DNA from: Pycnopodia helianthoides | Taxonomy: Eukaryota; Echinodermata; Asteroidea; Forcipulatida; Asteriidae | Length of the DNA stretch: 64,000 nt | NCBI GenBank assembly: GCA_032158295.1 | Contig: CM063259.1 | Coordinates: 12,867,564 to 12,931,563, forward strand | Reading direction: 5' to 3' | Part shown: piece after piece, positions 41,196 through 63,476 of the stretch | How the letters are laid out: each line of letters opens with the position of its first letter | Numbering within the stretch: the first letter of the stretch is position 1 | The notes under the pieces: model-generated | Databases searched by the model: none | What the model was told of the DNA's origin: nothing | The model's input: only the letters and a program-made list of their open reading frames with translations | Translations under genes and position numbers: made by a program

Positions 41196-41344
41196 GATTA
41201 GGTATAATTTTAAAGTTGAGCACTGCAGAATTTCCAATTGTGTTTTCCTTAACTCAAGATGCTCTCTCTAAAGTTCCCGTCACACTAACACCAAGAGAGC
41301 CAGATAATGATATGCAACAAGAAGAAGGTGGTTGCTACTGCTAG
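41196..41344 (+). CDS. RAB6A: Rab6 alternative terminal exon (CYC tail)
   Basis: An open frame in the phase required after Rab6 exon 6 ends with PREPDNDMQQEEGGCYC and TAG, again a CXC prenylation signal. The strongest acceptor is TTTTCTTCTTTAG at 41195 (236-residue isoform). In-frame alternatives are 41229 (CACTGCAG, 225 residues) and 41259 (AACTCAAG, 215 residues). The tail shares V-x-L, QQ-x-EGGC-x-C with exon 7, and the first ~60 bp after the stop resemble the exon 7 3' UTR, including ATTGG words spaced 31 bp apart. I infer a duplicated, alternatively used last exon. It is not a separate gene, as no other Rab6 exon is present nearby. Transcript support is unknown. Confidence 0.72.
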
Positions 41345-41420
41345 AACACCCCTCCCTATTGGTCAACTCATTTGTGTGGATGTCTCTCATTGGCTGGTGC
41401 CGCAATTGTTCAACCAATCA
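41345..41420 (+). other. RAB6A: Start of 3' UTR of alternative Rab6 exon, ATTGG words
   Basis: After the TAG, ATTGG occurs at 41358 and 41389 (31 bp apart), with an inverted CCAAT at 41414. The first ATTGG lies 14-17 bp past the stop in both terminal exons. The 3' UTR may run on for kilobases (ATTGG again at 41585, 41611, 41839, 41914 and later), but its end is not visible. Confidence 0.45.
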
Positions 41421-42226
41421 GCTTGTTTCTCTGTGAAGTACTGGGTAATGTTACATTTCACTCTAGTATGTATATGCAAACTCCAATCTGGTAAGTTTCG
41501 GCAAATGGTTTCTCGGTATGCATTTCAATATCTTCTTTTTTAATGAATGTGATAGGTTAATTCCAATGTGGCCCATTATTCCAAATTGGGCCATCAAATA
41601 AGTGCACTTGATTGGGTGCATTTTCAAAATGGCGTCTCGGAGTGCCATGTCAGTTACACTCATAGTACATATGCTATAATTAAATAATGTAACCTGCTGT
41701 GCACAGTGAATGTATCGTAAACTAACTCCATTGTATTGGTGGTTTGTGGGTGAACACTGGGGCCTGTATTGTGTGATAAAAAAGCCCAGAGAACAAGGTT
41801 GACTTATCACTGTCTAACACCATACAAGACTTTCCCTGATTGGTCCCTTAATAGGGTTACCAGTGACTTGTGACCATTCATAATATGTAAATTCAGTGTG
41901 AAATACCAGTATTATTGGTTAGTGCCTCATGACTTTCATCCAATCAACAAGTAGTTTATGTATCTCCTTGGGCACTTCCTTAACTTACATGTTCTGTGAT
42001 TGGCTAATACATTTGCTCTCGGTTCGGCCACAACGTGAATTTTTTATCGGTTGCATAACAAATATTTAGGATAATTAAGATTTTAAATGAAGAAATACTG
42101 TGCTTTTAATTGGTTCCTTAATATTACGATCACTTGAAGGTTCGTTGATAAAACAGAACTAAGAAGCAAAGGAAAAACTCAAAACTTGGGTTTTAAAACC
42201 AAAGACAATGGAGACTTTCCGGGACA

Positions 42227-42242
42227 CTAGGTGGCAGCAGAC
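42227..42242 (-). promoter_or_regulatory. CTCF-like site, reverse
   Basis: On the - strand GTCTGCTGCCACCTAG, identical over 16 bp to 3451-3466 but facing left. The two sites bracket the whole Rab6 gene in convergent orientation. A motif match only; the last core bases (TGTC) are weaker than at 3451. Confidence 0.3.
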
Positions 42243-42316
42243 TTAAAAGGTAAATCCATTGTTCTTGGAAATATTCACTTGCTCAGAACTATGAAAATAG
42301 TGGAAAATTGCACAAT

Positions 42317-42475
42317 AGTCTGGTTCTACCTGATAGTCTGGTTCTACCTGATAGTCTGGTTCTACCTGATAGTCTGGTTCTACCTGATAGTCTGGTTCTA
42401 CCTGATAGTCTGGTTCTACCTGATAGTCTGGTTCTACTTGATAGTCTGTTCTACCTGATAGTCTGGTTCTCCAAT
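42317..42475 (+). repeat. 18-bp minisatellite, nine copies
   Basis: The unit is AGTCTGGTTCTACCTGAT: six identical copies in a row from 42317, then three altered ones. It gives an open repeat frame that is not a gene. From 42480 to 43890 no gene or repeat was recognised; AATAAA at about 43221 could be a poly(A) signal. Confidence 0.95.
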
Positions 42476-43892
42476 TGGGTTTGCTTCATGTCCTTATAAA
42501 CAATATACATGTAGTGTCAACATCAATGTCCCAATCAAAAGCAATTTGACTGAAGTTAGTTTGGAAGTAACCCTGTGGGGAAAGCCTTGCCATTGATATA
42601 AACCCATTGTCTCAGAACCTATTGTCTTGACTGGACAATATAATTCCATTATTATTGATTTTGCTGTGTATATTTTAAATTTTAAAATATCGGGCAAAGG
42701 ACGGTTGGAACTATCGGAAAAGATCTTTGTCAAGATTCTAGTCAAAGCTACATTAAAGGATATCGCATTCGACAGTCTTCTTTCAAGACTCAATTCTGAT
42801 ACTCGTTCAATAGTATATCAACAGAGGGCACACTTCAATATAGTTGAATTTCAGTTCAATCATTACAACAAAGTCTCGGGACCAAAATAGTGTAGAATGC
42901 TTGACGTCTTCAGCAGGGCACCGACTTCACCGGTTACCTTGCTAAGGAGAAATTAGCTCGTGGACGATTATTTTTGTGCGAAGGGTGCGAGTGGTGGATT
43001 TGAAAGTGCACGCCGGTTATCCGGCTTTGTCGGGTGAACAGAGGGCTGACTATTTAAAAAAGGAACCATAAGTGCATGCCAGGTATGGTTATTGTTGACA
43101 TTCTTATCAGTCTCGGTTGCTATAGAGATACTGGTTTTTCGTTCTTTTTTTTGTAATGCATAACTAGGTTCTATAAACACATGTAGATAGATGTAGTAGT
43201 TTATGGGGAGATGTAGGAGAAATAAAGCGGCTTCCAGTTTGCTCTCTCAGGTGTGTTGACGAGCTAAAATAATAACCGTCAGTTATGTCCGTCATTTTCT
43301 CCTACATTTTGAAAAAGAAGCGGCAAAATCTGAATATACTCTGATGCGAAACTGTATGAAGGTGAAGAAAATCAGCCTCGAAATGCAGAAGTGTACTAAC
43401 CGAAGAAGAGAATATGGCAGAAAATTTTTGATGTTTGAGTCGGTTGGTGTCCGATCTCGAGACAGCATTTTGTCTAAAAGTATTTATGTCAAGCCGGAGG
43501 AAGGATGTCAAATCGGGCACGGGGCTAGCGTTGAGGGATGAGTTTAAACATCTGACGCAAGCCCTCTGTAAATACTGGATAGGTTTCCAACACATTGGTG
43601 TTTGTTTTTCTAGCCTTGACAAAGCAATCGAGCACATGAATGCGGGAGAAGATTTACAGGGAAGAGGCTGACTCGATGAGCGGAGTTTATTGTCCGACGA
43701 GGAATGGGTTTGTGAAGGGCCTCAGAATGAGTTGAATCAGAGAACTTATTAGTCTTGGGGTGGGGGGAAAAAAAAGTTCATTCGTGTAATTTACAGATAT
43801 GTTAATCCCACTTTATTAACCCTTACAGTGCCAGCCTCGTTTTAGTAATTCTCTATCCACAGGCTGGCCAGTTTTTATTTTATTTTTTGTCG

Positions 43893-44066
43893 AGTAGTAG
43901 AACGTAAGGGAACGTTGGCGGCCTGTGGATGGATACTCAGTTTGACGTTTCAGAACGTTGGCGGCACACAAGGGTTCCTTACAGTGGCAATTCTACATTT
44001 TTGGGGTCGAGTAGTAGAATGTTTGTGAACGTCGGCGGCCTGTGGATGGATACTCAGTTTGACGTT
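43893..44066 (+). repeat. Two-unit ~115-bp duplication
   Basis: GTCGAGTAGTAGAA...GAACGTTGGCGGCCTGTGGATGG...ACTCAGTTTGACGTTT at 43893-43950 recurs at 44007-44066. Noncoding. Confidence 0.75.
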
Positions 44067-44069
44067 TTA

Positions 44070-47000
44070 AAAAAAATTAAAAAAATTTGCTTGGGTCAGT
44101 AAAAATCTTTTCACAAAGTTTTTTTTTAGCACAGTACAAATTTATTGCGGTTTAAAAAGATGTTAAGGATCAGAAGGATCAGATGCCTTTTCTGGTTGTT
44201 TTTGTTAAGCTCAAGGAATGATGTCACATGGGTACGGGGCTAATAGTTCTGTTTTGTTTTGTGTTCTGGAAAGATGCCGAATGAGGCTGTCCATTGGAAT
44301 CCATGAACTCTCATTTCAGTATCTTGACAGTTTTTCTGTTTGCGAAGGACAATTATTTCACGTACATCTCCCTAGTTGCTATTGGCAGTGTAAATGTAAG
44401 GAGAAAAAAATTGTAGTTACTTTTTATATAAATTTGATGCAAAAATGATATTTTCAAAGGATTATGTATTTTAATTATAAATAATAATATGTTGTTATTT
44501 TGTGGTCAGCGCTTTTTGCTGAAGTAGCTACAGCCCTTTTGAATTTTACGTTTTTTTTATTTCAACAAATGTCGCAGTAGCTGTAGTTTATTTTATACAT
44601 TTTGTACATAATTGACGTTGACAATTATTTCTTAAAAGAGTCGAGTGTGGTCCATGGACGTGTGTTATTCGGCAGGCAGTATTTACAAATTGATGTTCAC
44701 TACTTACAGAGATTGTATTGATAAAAACTTGTCGTGTTATGCTGAAGCTAGTCTCGATTCAAGTCAGTAGTGCAGTATTTTTTGATCCCTTGTGTCCTCC
44801 AGATGGAAGGACTTGACACACAGCATTCATGATGTACCTCATATCAAAGTTGTACCTCTTGGAGACCAAGGATGTGGGTTTGAATCCAGCCATAGCTCAA
44901 TGACTAGAATGTGTATTGTCGTCTACTGAAAGACAATTTTTGTCTTGTTCACTTCATAATCATAGACACTAATTAAACTGATGTTTGTATAAGAGAGATT
45001 GGCTGTCGGCAGCTTTGCGGTTTACATCCCCCTGAGGGAGCTTTGCAGAGTTCCCCTGTTGGGAAGATCATCTAAACAAACATTAATGTCTGTCTAATTA
45101 TGACCTTATAGTGCGTGGCTATTGTTGATTATTTTACTCATTTCTTGTTCAGTAAAGTTGTCTGGAAAATCGATACAAAAAACAAGACCTTTTACTGTGA
45201 CCTTTTTGGACCTTTTTTCGACATGGATCAAATCTTGTGGACGCTTATTGTACAACTTGGACAAAAAGGCTGTCCACATTTAATGTAAAGTGTTGAAAAG
45301 CGTGTCGAACTTGTTAACTTATGATATTTGTCCACATGTATCAATAGGAAAGTAACATCAGGGTTTCCAAAATTCAAAATGGGTTGTGAAAAGAACACCC
45401 AGAAACCCCTCTGATGCCCGCTTTCATATAATGGCTGTGCGTAGCCCCCTCAATTGGCCCACATGAACCGAGTCCCAACGGATCTAAACAATACTCGCGC
45501 TGCGGCTTGAAAAGAGACTATGTTGATTCCAGCCATAAAAGTGTAAAGAATTTATTGTTAAACTATTCTTTAATGAGTCCGCGTTGAACAGTTTGATCAC
45601 CGTTTCTAAGAGAGGTTGCCAAGTTTGACAAATTTTGTGAGAAGAAAAAAACAACTGTGGACATTTCTTTGTTCTGTGCACTTCAGAAAAAAACATATTC
45701 TTCAACACTGGTGAAAACACTGTGTGGACTTGTGTAAGTCTACATAGTGTTTCAAGTCCCTACATTAAATGTTCCTTTTGTTCTCAGGTCCACACTTCAT
45801 ATGAAACCCCCCCCCCCACCCCTGGTGACTGAACAGCTGTACCTTTTGTTCAGACTTAAACTCTTGCTTTCTAAACTGAGGCCATTGGGTACATTTTGAA
45901 AGATTTAGGAGGTTGGGTTTGCTTTTCCACAGATCAGGTCGGGTAAACATAAAAACTCAAAATTTCACACAAAAACAAAACTGAGCGACCATTTCCAGTG
46001 CTTGAACAGTTTGTTAGTTTCTTCTCACAGATGCAGAGGGTGCGAATCTTGCGGATATTCTAAGATTCTTGTGAACCCTGCGTACATTGCTTCTAGCTCG
46101 TGAAGAAATGACGCACTCACAATACTTGCACACTCTGTTCTCAAGGAGGTGACCTCTGACCTCTGGCTATTATAAGATATGAAAATTGTAATGCATTGAT
46201 GTAAATGTATGCCAATAATTGGTCGTAAAAAGATCCAGCTAAAGATATTGTAAATTCAGTTGATGTATTCGTAAGTATAATATTATAAAAAAAAGTTATT
46301 GGAGTATGCGATTGATCACGCTAGACCTCTCCCCCAGCTACCTTGAGGCAGAAAACCTATTTTATTTTTAAAACGTTTTTTAAATTTGAAACAATTTTTT
46401 GAGATCAATCAGATAGAACTGACTCCAGAGATATTCTACACAGTCTGATTTTCTCAGTCAGGTTCCTAGGATTCACAACATCTACTCCCAAGTGCTGGCT
46501 CTTTTCACAAGAAAGGAGCCAGGCTTTTTTTGTCCGGAAACTGCATGGTGGAGAAAACAAAATGGCCGCACTGTGAGGAAGGTTAACAAAGTTATCCGTT
46601 AAGTGAGAAATCAACATGTCTGTGTTATCATAAAAACTTGATGGTCATTCAAAATAACAAAACGTGTGTTTTTTTTTTAAGTAGCAATTTACCAAAAAAA
46701 TTACCACGAAAAAAAAGTAACTAATTGCCGATTTCATGGTGAGGGAAGGGTCCCAACTATTAGTCAACTTAACTTGAAGTGTTGTGATGAACCAACCAAA
46801 TTATTGCGTCACTAAAACTTGTTTACTTTCCACAACCTCCCGAACATTTAAATCCATTCTTTTTTTTGGACTAAAATATATGAATATGTATAATAAAAAA
46901 AAGTAGCTTTAATTCTGTAAAAAGTGTTTGGGTGTTTAAAAGTGTAGCTTACTATTACTAGCTTTGATATAATTGCAGATGTGTATGTAATAGTATTAAA

Positions 47001-48420
47001 AAATAGTTAAACTAAACTTATAGTTGTTATTAAACTGGTTTAAATGGGGGTCTGTACTGTTGTGTTTAAAGAAACAACCATTTTGAAACTTTGGCAAATC
47101 TTCTTGAAGCGAAATGATACATGACCAGTCACACAACACATATTTTTTAAAAATGTTGAATGATACTGCTCGTTATAATCCTCTGGAAGCAAACGATGAA
47201 CCGTTAGTCGAACAATAGGTTTAGATCATTGGTTTTACCATGGTTTTACATGTGTATCAAAATAAATAGAGGGATCCGTGGACTAATATATGTTATTGGG
47301 TCGTTGCCATAAAATGCTCCCTGTACACATTCATAGTATAGTTAACTATACAGCCAGAGCAATGACTGAAAAACAGTCGTCATCGGATTCGTCTGTATAT
47401 TTTTTGTATCCTTGGCAGAAAACTCATCTCCAAAACTAATCTTAAAAAGGGACTTCAACATGTCTTATTTTCAAAAAAAAAAAAATCACAGTGGAAGGAC
47501 TAATGAACTATGAAAGTCTACTCTGCAAAGGGCAATAGAGATATCTAAAATAATATGTAATTCTATAAATAGATGTTATTAACTGGAAAAGGGCATAAAA
47601 TGTCTATATCTTTAAATACCAAGCTTGGCAATCTAAAAGCTGAAGCAACTTTTAATCCACGATGAAGCTCCGAAAAATAAACTTTTGGAAAAAAAAGAAG
47701 AAAAAAAAAGTCCCCAACTTAATGAGTGTTAATAATGTGAAGTGCACCACTTGCCAAAAATCACCAAGTGCACTCTGAGTGTACTGTAAATGTTTACGAA
47801 GGTAGTCAGTGATATAGTTATAGTGGTAATTACGACTTATTTATAATTAAGAGATTGTTCTTGTAATGCTTTGATCATAAGTGTGTTCAACTGCCGACTG
47901 AAACCAACTTAAAATCTCTTGAGTTTTGAAGTTACTGTTTGGCTTTGCAAAGTGTCAAGTTTTTAAAGGTTTTAGGTTTCCATGGATGATGCCAGTTCTC
48001 AAAAAATCTTCTCTAATGTCTAGTGCAAACTTCAGAATAGAACTTTTGTTTAAACCCGCTAACTTTAGAGACTTTTTTTTAAAGCGGGAATTCAGCGTTG
48101 TTTTTGTTACTGGGTCTCGGCAAATGCAGTTGTACATTTCTCAAGATGTCATCTATTGTTATTTTTAAATGGACCAAAAGTATAAGAGAATAGAGTGTAC
48201 ACCTTGGGGTGTTACTCTTGGGTTTGTTAGTGAATTATTCTGAAACTTGCCGAGGGATTAGAGAGTGTCTCTACAGTTCTGTTCCGGGACAAGTGTTTGA
48301 CTGAAACCCCGGTCAGTGAGATGAACAACCAAAAGATAAAAATGCATCACGTTGCTTATCGCAGAAATCTGCGCACACTGCGCCCCCCCTTGAGCTCGGT
48401 CCTCTGTGGGCTGTAAATTT
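44070..48420. other. Intergenic AT-rich stretch without recognised genes
   Basis: Both strands were scanned. Only short frames without family resemblance, scattered A/T runs and a C run at about 45809 were seen. Parts could be a long 3' UTR, but nothing in the sequence shows it. Confidence 0.5.
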
Positions 48421-48430
48421 GAAATTCCTG

Positions 48431-48592
48431 CGACTTTAGAGACAAGTCGCTATGTCAAATGGTTCAGGGCAAACTTTTTGCGAAGTTGTGCAAGAGGAGA
48501 ACCCCCCACAGAACAATGGTACCAGCTCATCTGGAGGTTGCTATATAAAAGTTTGCCCCCGAACCATGTGGCATAGCAACTGTCTCTATAGT
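48431..48592 (+). repeat. Inverted repeat, ~45-bp arms
   Basis: AGAGACAAGTCGCTATGTC...GGTTCAGGGCAAACTTTT pairs with AAAAGTTTGCCCCCGAACC...GGCATAGCAACTGTCTCT. The spacer is about 65 bp. Confidence 0.65.
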
Positions 48593-49099
48593 CTGAGGAA
48601 TACAAGCTTAAGCGGTAGCGTGTGACTAAAGCAAGTCATTGTACAAGACAATTCAAATCTAACTCACAAATGGTTTACTGAGCTTTGCATTCTCCATGTT
48701 ATATTTCCATGGTTTATGTTTCATACATTTCATACAATGACAGTCAGTTCTGGTAGCAGTCAAATGGATTTACATCCGAGAGCTCAACCCATGATTTTTT
48801 GAAAAAATCTCGCCTGTTGTATTTTGCATGATAGCATTTATGATCAAAGTAAATAATGATCGTATATCGATTGTGTATCGTTAAGCGGCGGTGTGGTCTC
48901 TCACTGCTGCTTTACATATTTGCTGGAATGCTTAATAAAGTCAAGTCACTGCAGCAACCATTAATATCTGACTCGACAAAGATCTTTTATTTGCTAGAGT
49001 CGACAATACATTGCTACCTTTTTTTTTTACACCCTGCCACCCTTGGTAACTTTTTCCCAGCAATCAATTTCATGGTTTTGGTGTAAATATGTAATCATT

Positions 49100-49870
49100 G
49101 TAGTTTATCTATCATTCAAAACCACAGTGAATGGTATTGAATGGTCATGCAGTAGGAGGGTTAACTTTACAGTGTAGGTTCATTCACCATGTCCACATTT
49201 ATCAATCATTCAAAACCACAGTGAATGGTATTGAATGGTCATGCAGTAGGAGGGTTAACTATACAGTGTAGATTCATTCACCATGTCCACATTTATCTAT
49301 CATTCAAAACCACAGTGAATGGTATTGAATGGTCATGCAGTAGGAGGGTTAACTATACAGTGTAGATTCATTCACCATGTCCACATTTATCTACCATGCA
49401 AAACCACAGTGAATGGTATTGAATGGTCATGCAGTAGGAGGGTTAACTATACAGTGTAGATTCATTCACCATGTCCCCATTTGTCTATCATTCAAAACCA
49501 AAGTGAATGGTATTGAATGGTCACGCAGTAGGAGGGTTAACTATACAGTGTAGATTCATTCCCCATGTCTACATTTGTCTATCATTCAAAACAGAAAGTG
49601 GATGATATTGAATGGTCAGACAGTTGGAGGGTAGACTACTGTGGAGGCGCATTCACCGCATGATGATGTCATATCGTAGGCTGGTATGGTTTACCATTCA
49701 AAACCTTAGTTGGATATATTGAACAGTCAGGTAGTAAGAGGGTTGACTATACTGTGTAGTTGTATTCACCACACACCACATAGTATCATATTAATGGCTG
49801 GCATAGTCTATGTATCATTAACGATAGTGGATGGTATTGAATGGTTAGACAGTTGGAGGGTTAATGTATT
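49100..49870 (+). repeat. 94-bp tandem array derived from family F
   Basis: ATCATTCAAAACCACAGTGA recurs at 49111, 49205, 49299, 49393, 49487 and 49581, an exact 94-bp period. Decayed units extend to 49870. Each unit holds the family F end GTAGGAGGGTTAACT and the GAATGGTATTGAATGGTCA block. Confidence 0.95.
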
Positions 49871-50309
49871 AACAGTATTGGGGATAAAGAAAGATATTAC
49901 TTGGTTAACCCCCTACAATGATGCATTTGGTTTTAAGCTACGGAAATTCTGTGAGTTTCTAAAAAGAGAAAAACGAAACACACCGAATTAATATTACAAT
50001 TTCTCACTCAAACTTGTTAAGATTTATTTTCAACTTGAAAATTTTTAACGAGCAATTCGATATGCAACTTGAAATCATTATAAATATTACAACTTTTTCT
50101 GATTTGATAAATAATAATAGAAAATAACACTCGATAAACATTTCTAAATTAATTTATATAAATTTTCTTCTGTGAATGAATTTTAAAAAGATATTCTAAA
50201 CAAAAAATCTCAAAAGCCATTATACATTTATTTCAGAGTAAGGAAAATTGTAAGTAAAGACGGAATTGGCACATTTAAAGTTATTGATTTGGTAGGTCCT
50301 TTTTCGAAA

Positions 50310-50505
50310 CCAGGCTTTAGTTTCGGCTTAGGTACCAGCTTAGGCTTCGGTTAGGTACCTGCTTGGGTACCGGCTTAGGCACGCACGGTCTTAGGTACCG
50401 GCTTAGGCACGCACGGATTAGTACACTTAGACGGTAGCATTGGCTTAGGCATCGCTAGGCTCTGGCTAGGCATCGGCTTAGGCTCCGGCTTAGATCGGCT
50501 AGCTC
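50310..50505 (+). repeat. Degenerate short repeat (GGCTTAGGTACC)
   Basis: CGGCTTAGGTACC, CGGCTTAGGCACGCACGG (twice), GGCATCGGCTTAGGCTCC and related words repeat irregularly. Noncoding; the frames on either strand are artefacts. Confidence 0.7.
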
Positions 50506-51527
50506 CGCACCATTCACCAATTTGAAAGCCCACAGAAAGAACAGTGTACTCTGCTAGCAATGCCAAAATATACAGGCATTTTGAAAATTTAAATTTGTGG
50601 CAACTGTTTGTCCGTAAACAAAACTTTTTGTTTTACCTGCTTGACAAACGAATTAGTTAAACTTGTCCGGGGGACTTTTTAGTTCCCTTTTGGGTCAGGA
50701 CCCATGAACTTTTCCCTGGGCCTTGATTAAAAAATTGCTACTTTATAAGCAAAATTATGAAGAAAGATACAATAACAGTTACATGTGAAAGTTTCAGCTG
50801 AATACAGTGTCTCTTTATTGATAAAAACAGCAAAAAAGTTTCCTGGTATTTTCACATTTTGACAGCGGGTACCAACCACATCTCTGCCGGACACAACCCT
50901 CAGAAATCTTAGAAACGACTCATCGTTTCTCAGATTAAACAATTTTTGGGTGAAAACAAAAATTATCCAAACCACATTACTCAGGCATGCAACTGTAACT
51001 TCACCAAAAAAGAGGAAATTACAAAATTTCAATGATTTTGTACAGTATTTTTCAATTTTGAATGGTAAAACCGAGGACAAAAAAAGAGGAAATCAGCTGA
51101 TCCGAGGAAAAGTTGCATGCCTGATTACTTTGAAGGGAATCCTCCTCAAAATAGCTTAATAAAGCTGCATTGCTTCTCACCAAGTAAGTTTTTATTTAAC
51201 TAGTTTTTGGAGCATTTACCAATCGATGACTATACCTTCAAAGAGTAGAAACTAGAATTAATATTGATTGAAAGCTTCAGGCTTGCTCTGTTTTTTTTTC
51301 CATAGCTGCCTCTGAAGAAGGAATCCAAATATAAAGCATGTCTAATCAGTGGCATATCCAGAACATAATTGTCTTTCGAGGGGGGGCTGAGGAAAGTTAC
51401 TTGTCGAAATGGGAATATTGAGAAATTGTCAGTAAATATAATGGTCTTTTTGGTTGAATGAAATAGGTCAAATCTTGTGGTCGCCATAGGTGTGTTGGTC
51501 TGGAGGGTTATCCACACTAACAAGTTA

Positions 51528-52181
51528 TCTTCACCCTCTCTCAAATGGCCATCTTCACCCTCTCTTGACTGTTGGCCACCTTCACCCTCTCTTGACTGTT
51601 GGCCACCTTCACCCTCTCTTGACTGTTGGCCACCTTCACCCTCTCTTGACTGTTGGCCACCTTCACCCTCTCTTGACTGTTGGCCACCTTCACCCTCTCT
51701 TGACTGTTGGCCACCTTCACCCTCTCTTGACTGTTGGCCACCTTCACCCTCTCTTGACTGTTGGCCACCTTCACCCTCTCTTGACTGTTGGCCACCTTCA
51801 CCCTCTCTTGACTGTTGGCCACCTTCACCCTCTCTTGACTGTTGGCCACCTTCACCCTCTCTTGACTGTTGGCCACCTTCACCTCTCTTGACTGTTGGCC
51901 ATCTTCACCCTCTCTTGACTGTCGGCCACCTTCACCCTCTCTTGACTGTTGGCCACCTTCACCCTCTCTTGAATGTTGGCCTCTTTTTTCACCCTCTCAT
52001 TGGATCTGTGTGGCCACCTTCAGCCTTCTTGTCGAATGGTTTGGTGCACACTTAAACGCTCTTATTGGAATGAAATGGTCAAATCTTGTCGCCCTGTGTT
52101 TGACTGTTCACTACAAGATCTTCACCCTCTCTTATGGCCATCTTCACCCTCTCTTGACTGTTGGCCACCTTCACCCTCTCG
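51528..52181 (+). repeat. 27-bp minisatellite, about 19 copies
   Basis: The unit is TTGACTGTTGGCCACCTTCACCCTCTC. Twelve copies from about 51565 are essentially identical at exactly 27 bp. A 1-bp deletion follows at about 51885, then four more copies and a detached group at 52120-52181. Because 27 is a multiple of three, both strands stay open for over 110 codons; I reject these as genes. Confidence 0.97.
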
Positions 52182-52559
52182 TACTTGGTGATTGTCCGAT
52201 TTGTCTCTCCCTTAGCCGCAAATCCTCAACAGGCAACCTTAGCAACACTTAATATCCCATCTGTACTCGTTCAACATGCTCTCCCTCCCCCCCCCAAATC
52301 AACCCTTGGCTCAACCCACCTCAACAGACCACACCATTTAACCCTTTCTCCACATCAGGCCGTCTTTCCCCCTGATTTGACTTGACTGGTCTATTTCACC
52401 CTTAACACGGTCATCTTTTCCAGTGTTATTATCACTACCCCTAATGGTTTTGACAACCCTTTAATATGTACAAAATGAGTTTCTCATCAATGTGTTTCAG
52501 AATAAGACATGTCTGTTAAATTCTCCTTACCAACTATCCCGAGTTGTATAAGTCACCCT

Positions 52560-53093
52560 AATTTTCATCTCCCCCCCCCACCCAGCCCAACATTTCATCC
52601 ATTTTCCATAATACATGCCTGTAAAATTTTCATTCTTATACTTGGATAATGCTCATAATTTTTAGCTTAACATCCCCACCCTTCCCTTATTTTCAGTCCC
52701 ACCGCCTTGACCCCCAACACCCCTCCCCCCGCATCAACAAGAAACGGGCTACACCTTAGGACCCTATACTTTGCCACATTTTATCCATTTCCAAATGCCT
52801 GTTTAATTTTCCATTTACTACTTGGATAATGCACATCATCTTAGCTCGTCACCCCATCCTTCCCCCAAGTTTCAATCCCTCCCCTGCCTCCCTCCTCATC
52901 AACAACAAAATGGGTTACACCTTTGAACCCTATACCATACCTCACATCATTTCCAAATGCCTGTTTAATTTTCCTTCAACTACTCGGATAATGCGCATCA
53001 TCTTAGTTTATCACTCTATCCTTCCTCAAACTTCACTACAACCCTTCCCTTGCCCCTCCAATAAGTCTATTCGGTGTCGGGGCCCCATTCTAT
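52560..53093 (-). repeat. Decayed tandem copies of the ACSL stop-codon region
   Basis: On the - strand GGCATGTATTATGGAAAATG (about 52620-52600) resembles the true end GGCATGTACTACGGGAAATAG. Two further weaker units (GCATTTGGAAATG at about 52790 and 52955) follow with periods near 180 and 163. Each is followed by TATAGGGTTC-like and GGGAGGG-like sequence. Probably 3' UTR or just beyond. Confidence 0.55.
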
Positions 53094-63316
<10,223 letters not shown>

Positions 63317-63338
63317 CTTGATAGGTCCTAGACTATAC
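63317..63338 (-). other. ACSL3: ACSL 5' UTR end with upstream acceptor
   Basis: Reading on the - strand, TTTGAAACAG precedes GTATAGTCTAG and the ATG. This marks a probable splice acceptor, so the first, noncoding exon and promoter lie further right, probably beyond 64000. Confidence 0.5.
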
Positions 63339-63476
63339 CTGTTTCAAAGTCATCAATGAAATTTCAGTAGTTTTTAAAATTAACATAAAATATCATCCTC
63401 AATCATGAGAAACAAAAACAACCATATAGTAGATTGTTAATAAATCTATAAAGGTGGGGGAAAAGGATGATACAAT

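Noticed and set aside
42627..42890. 87-codon frame in the intergenic region
   Set aside because: No family resemblance, no splice context, and a long overlapping antisense frame.
43302..43671. Overlapping 111- and 78-codon frames
   Set aside because: No recognisable domain or gene structure; could be a 3' UTR or intergenic.
51528..52181. CRISPR array
   Set aside because: The repeats are directly adjacent without spacers, and the window is eukaryotic.
51477..52252. Proline-rich 192-codon frame and its antisense
   Set aside because: Repeat translation of the 27-bp array; frames switch at a 1-bp deletion, with no splice or start context.
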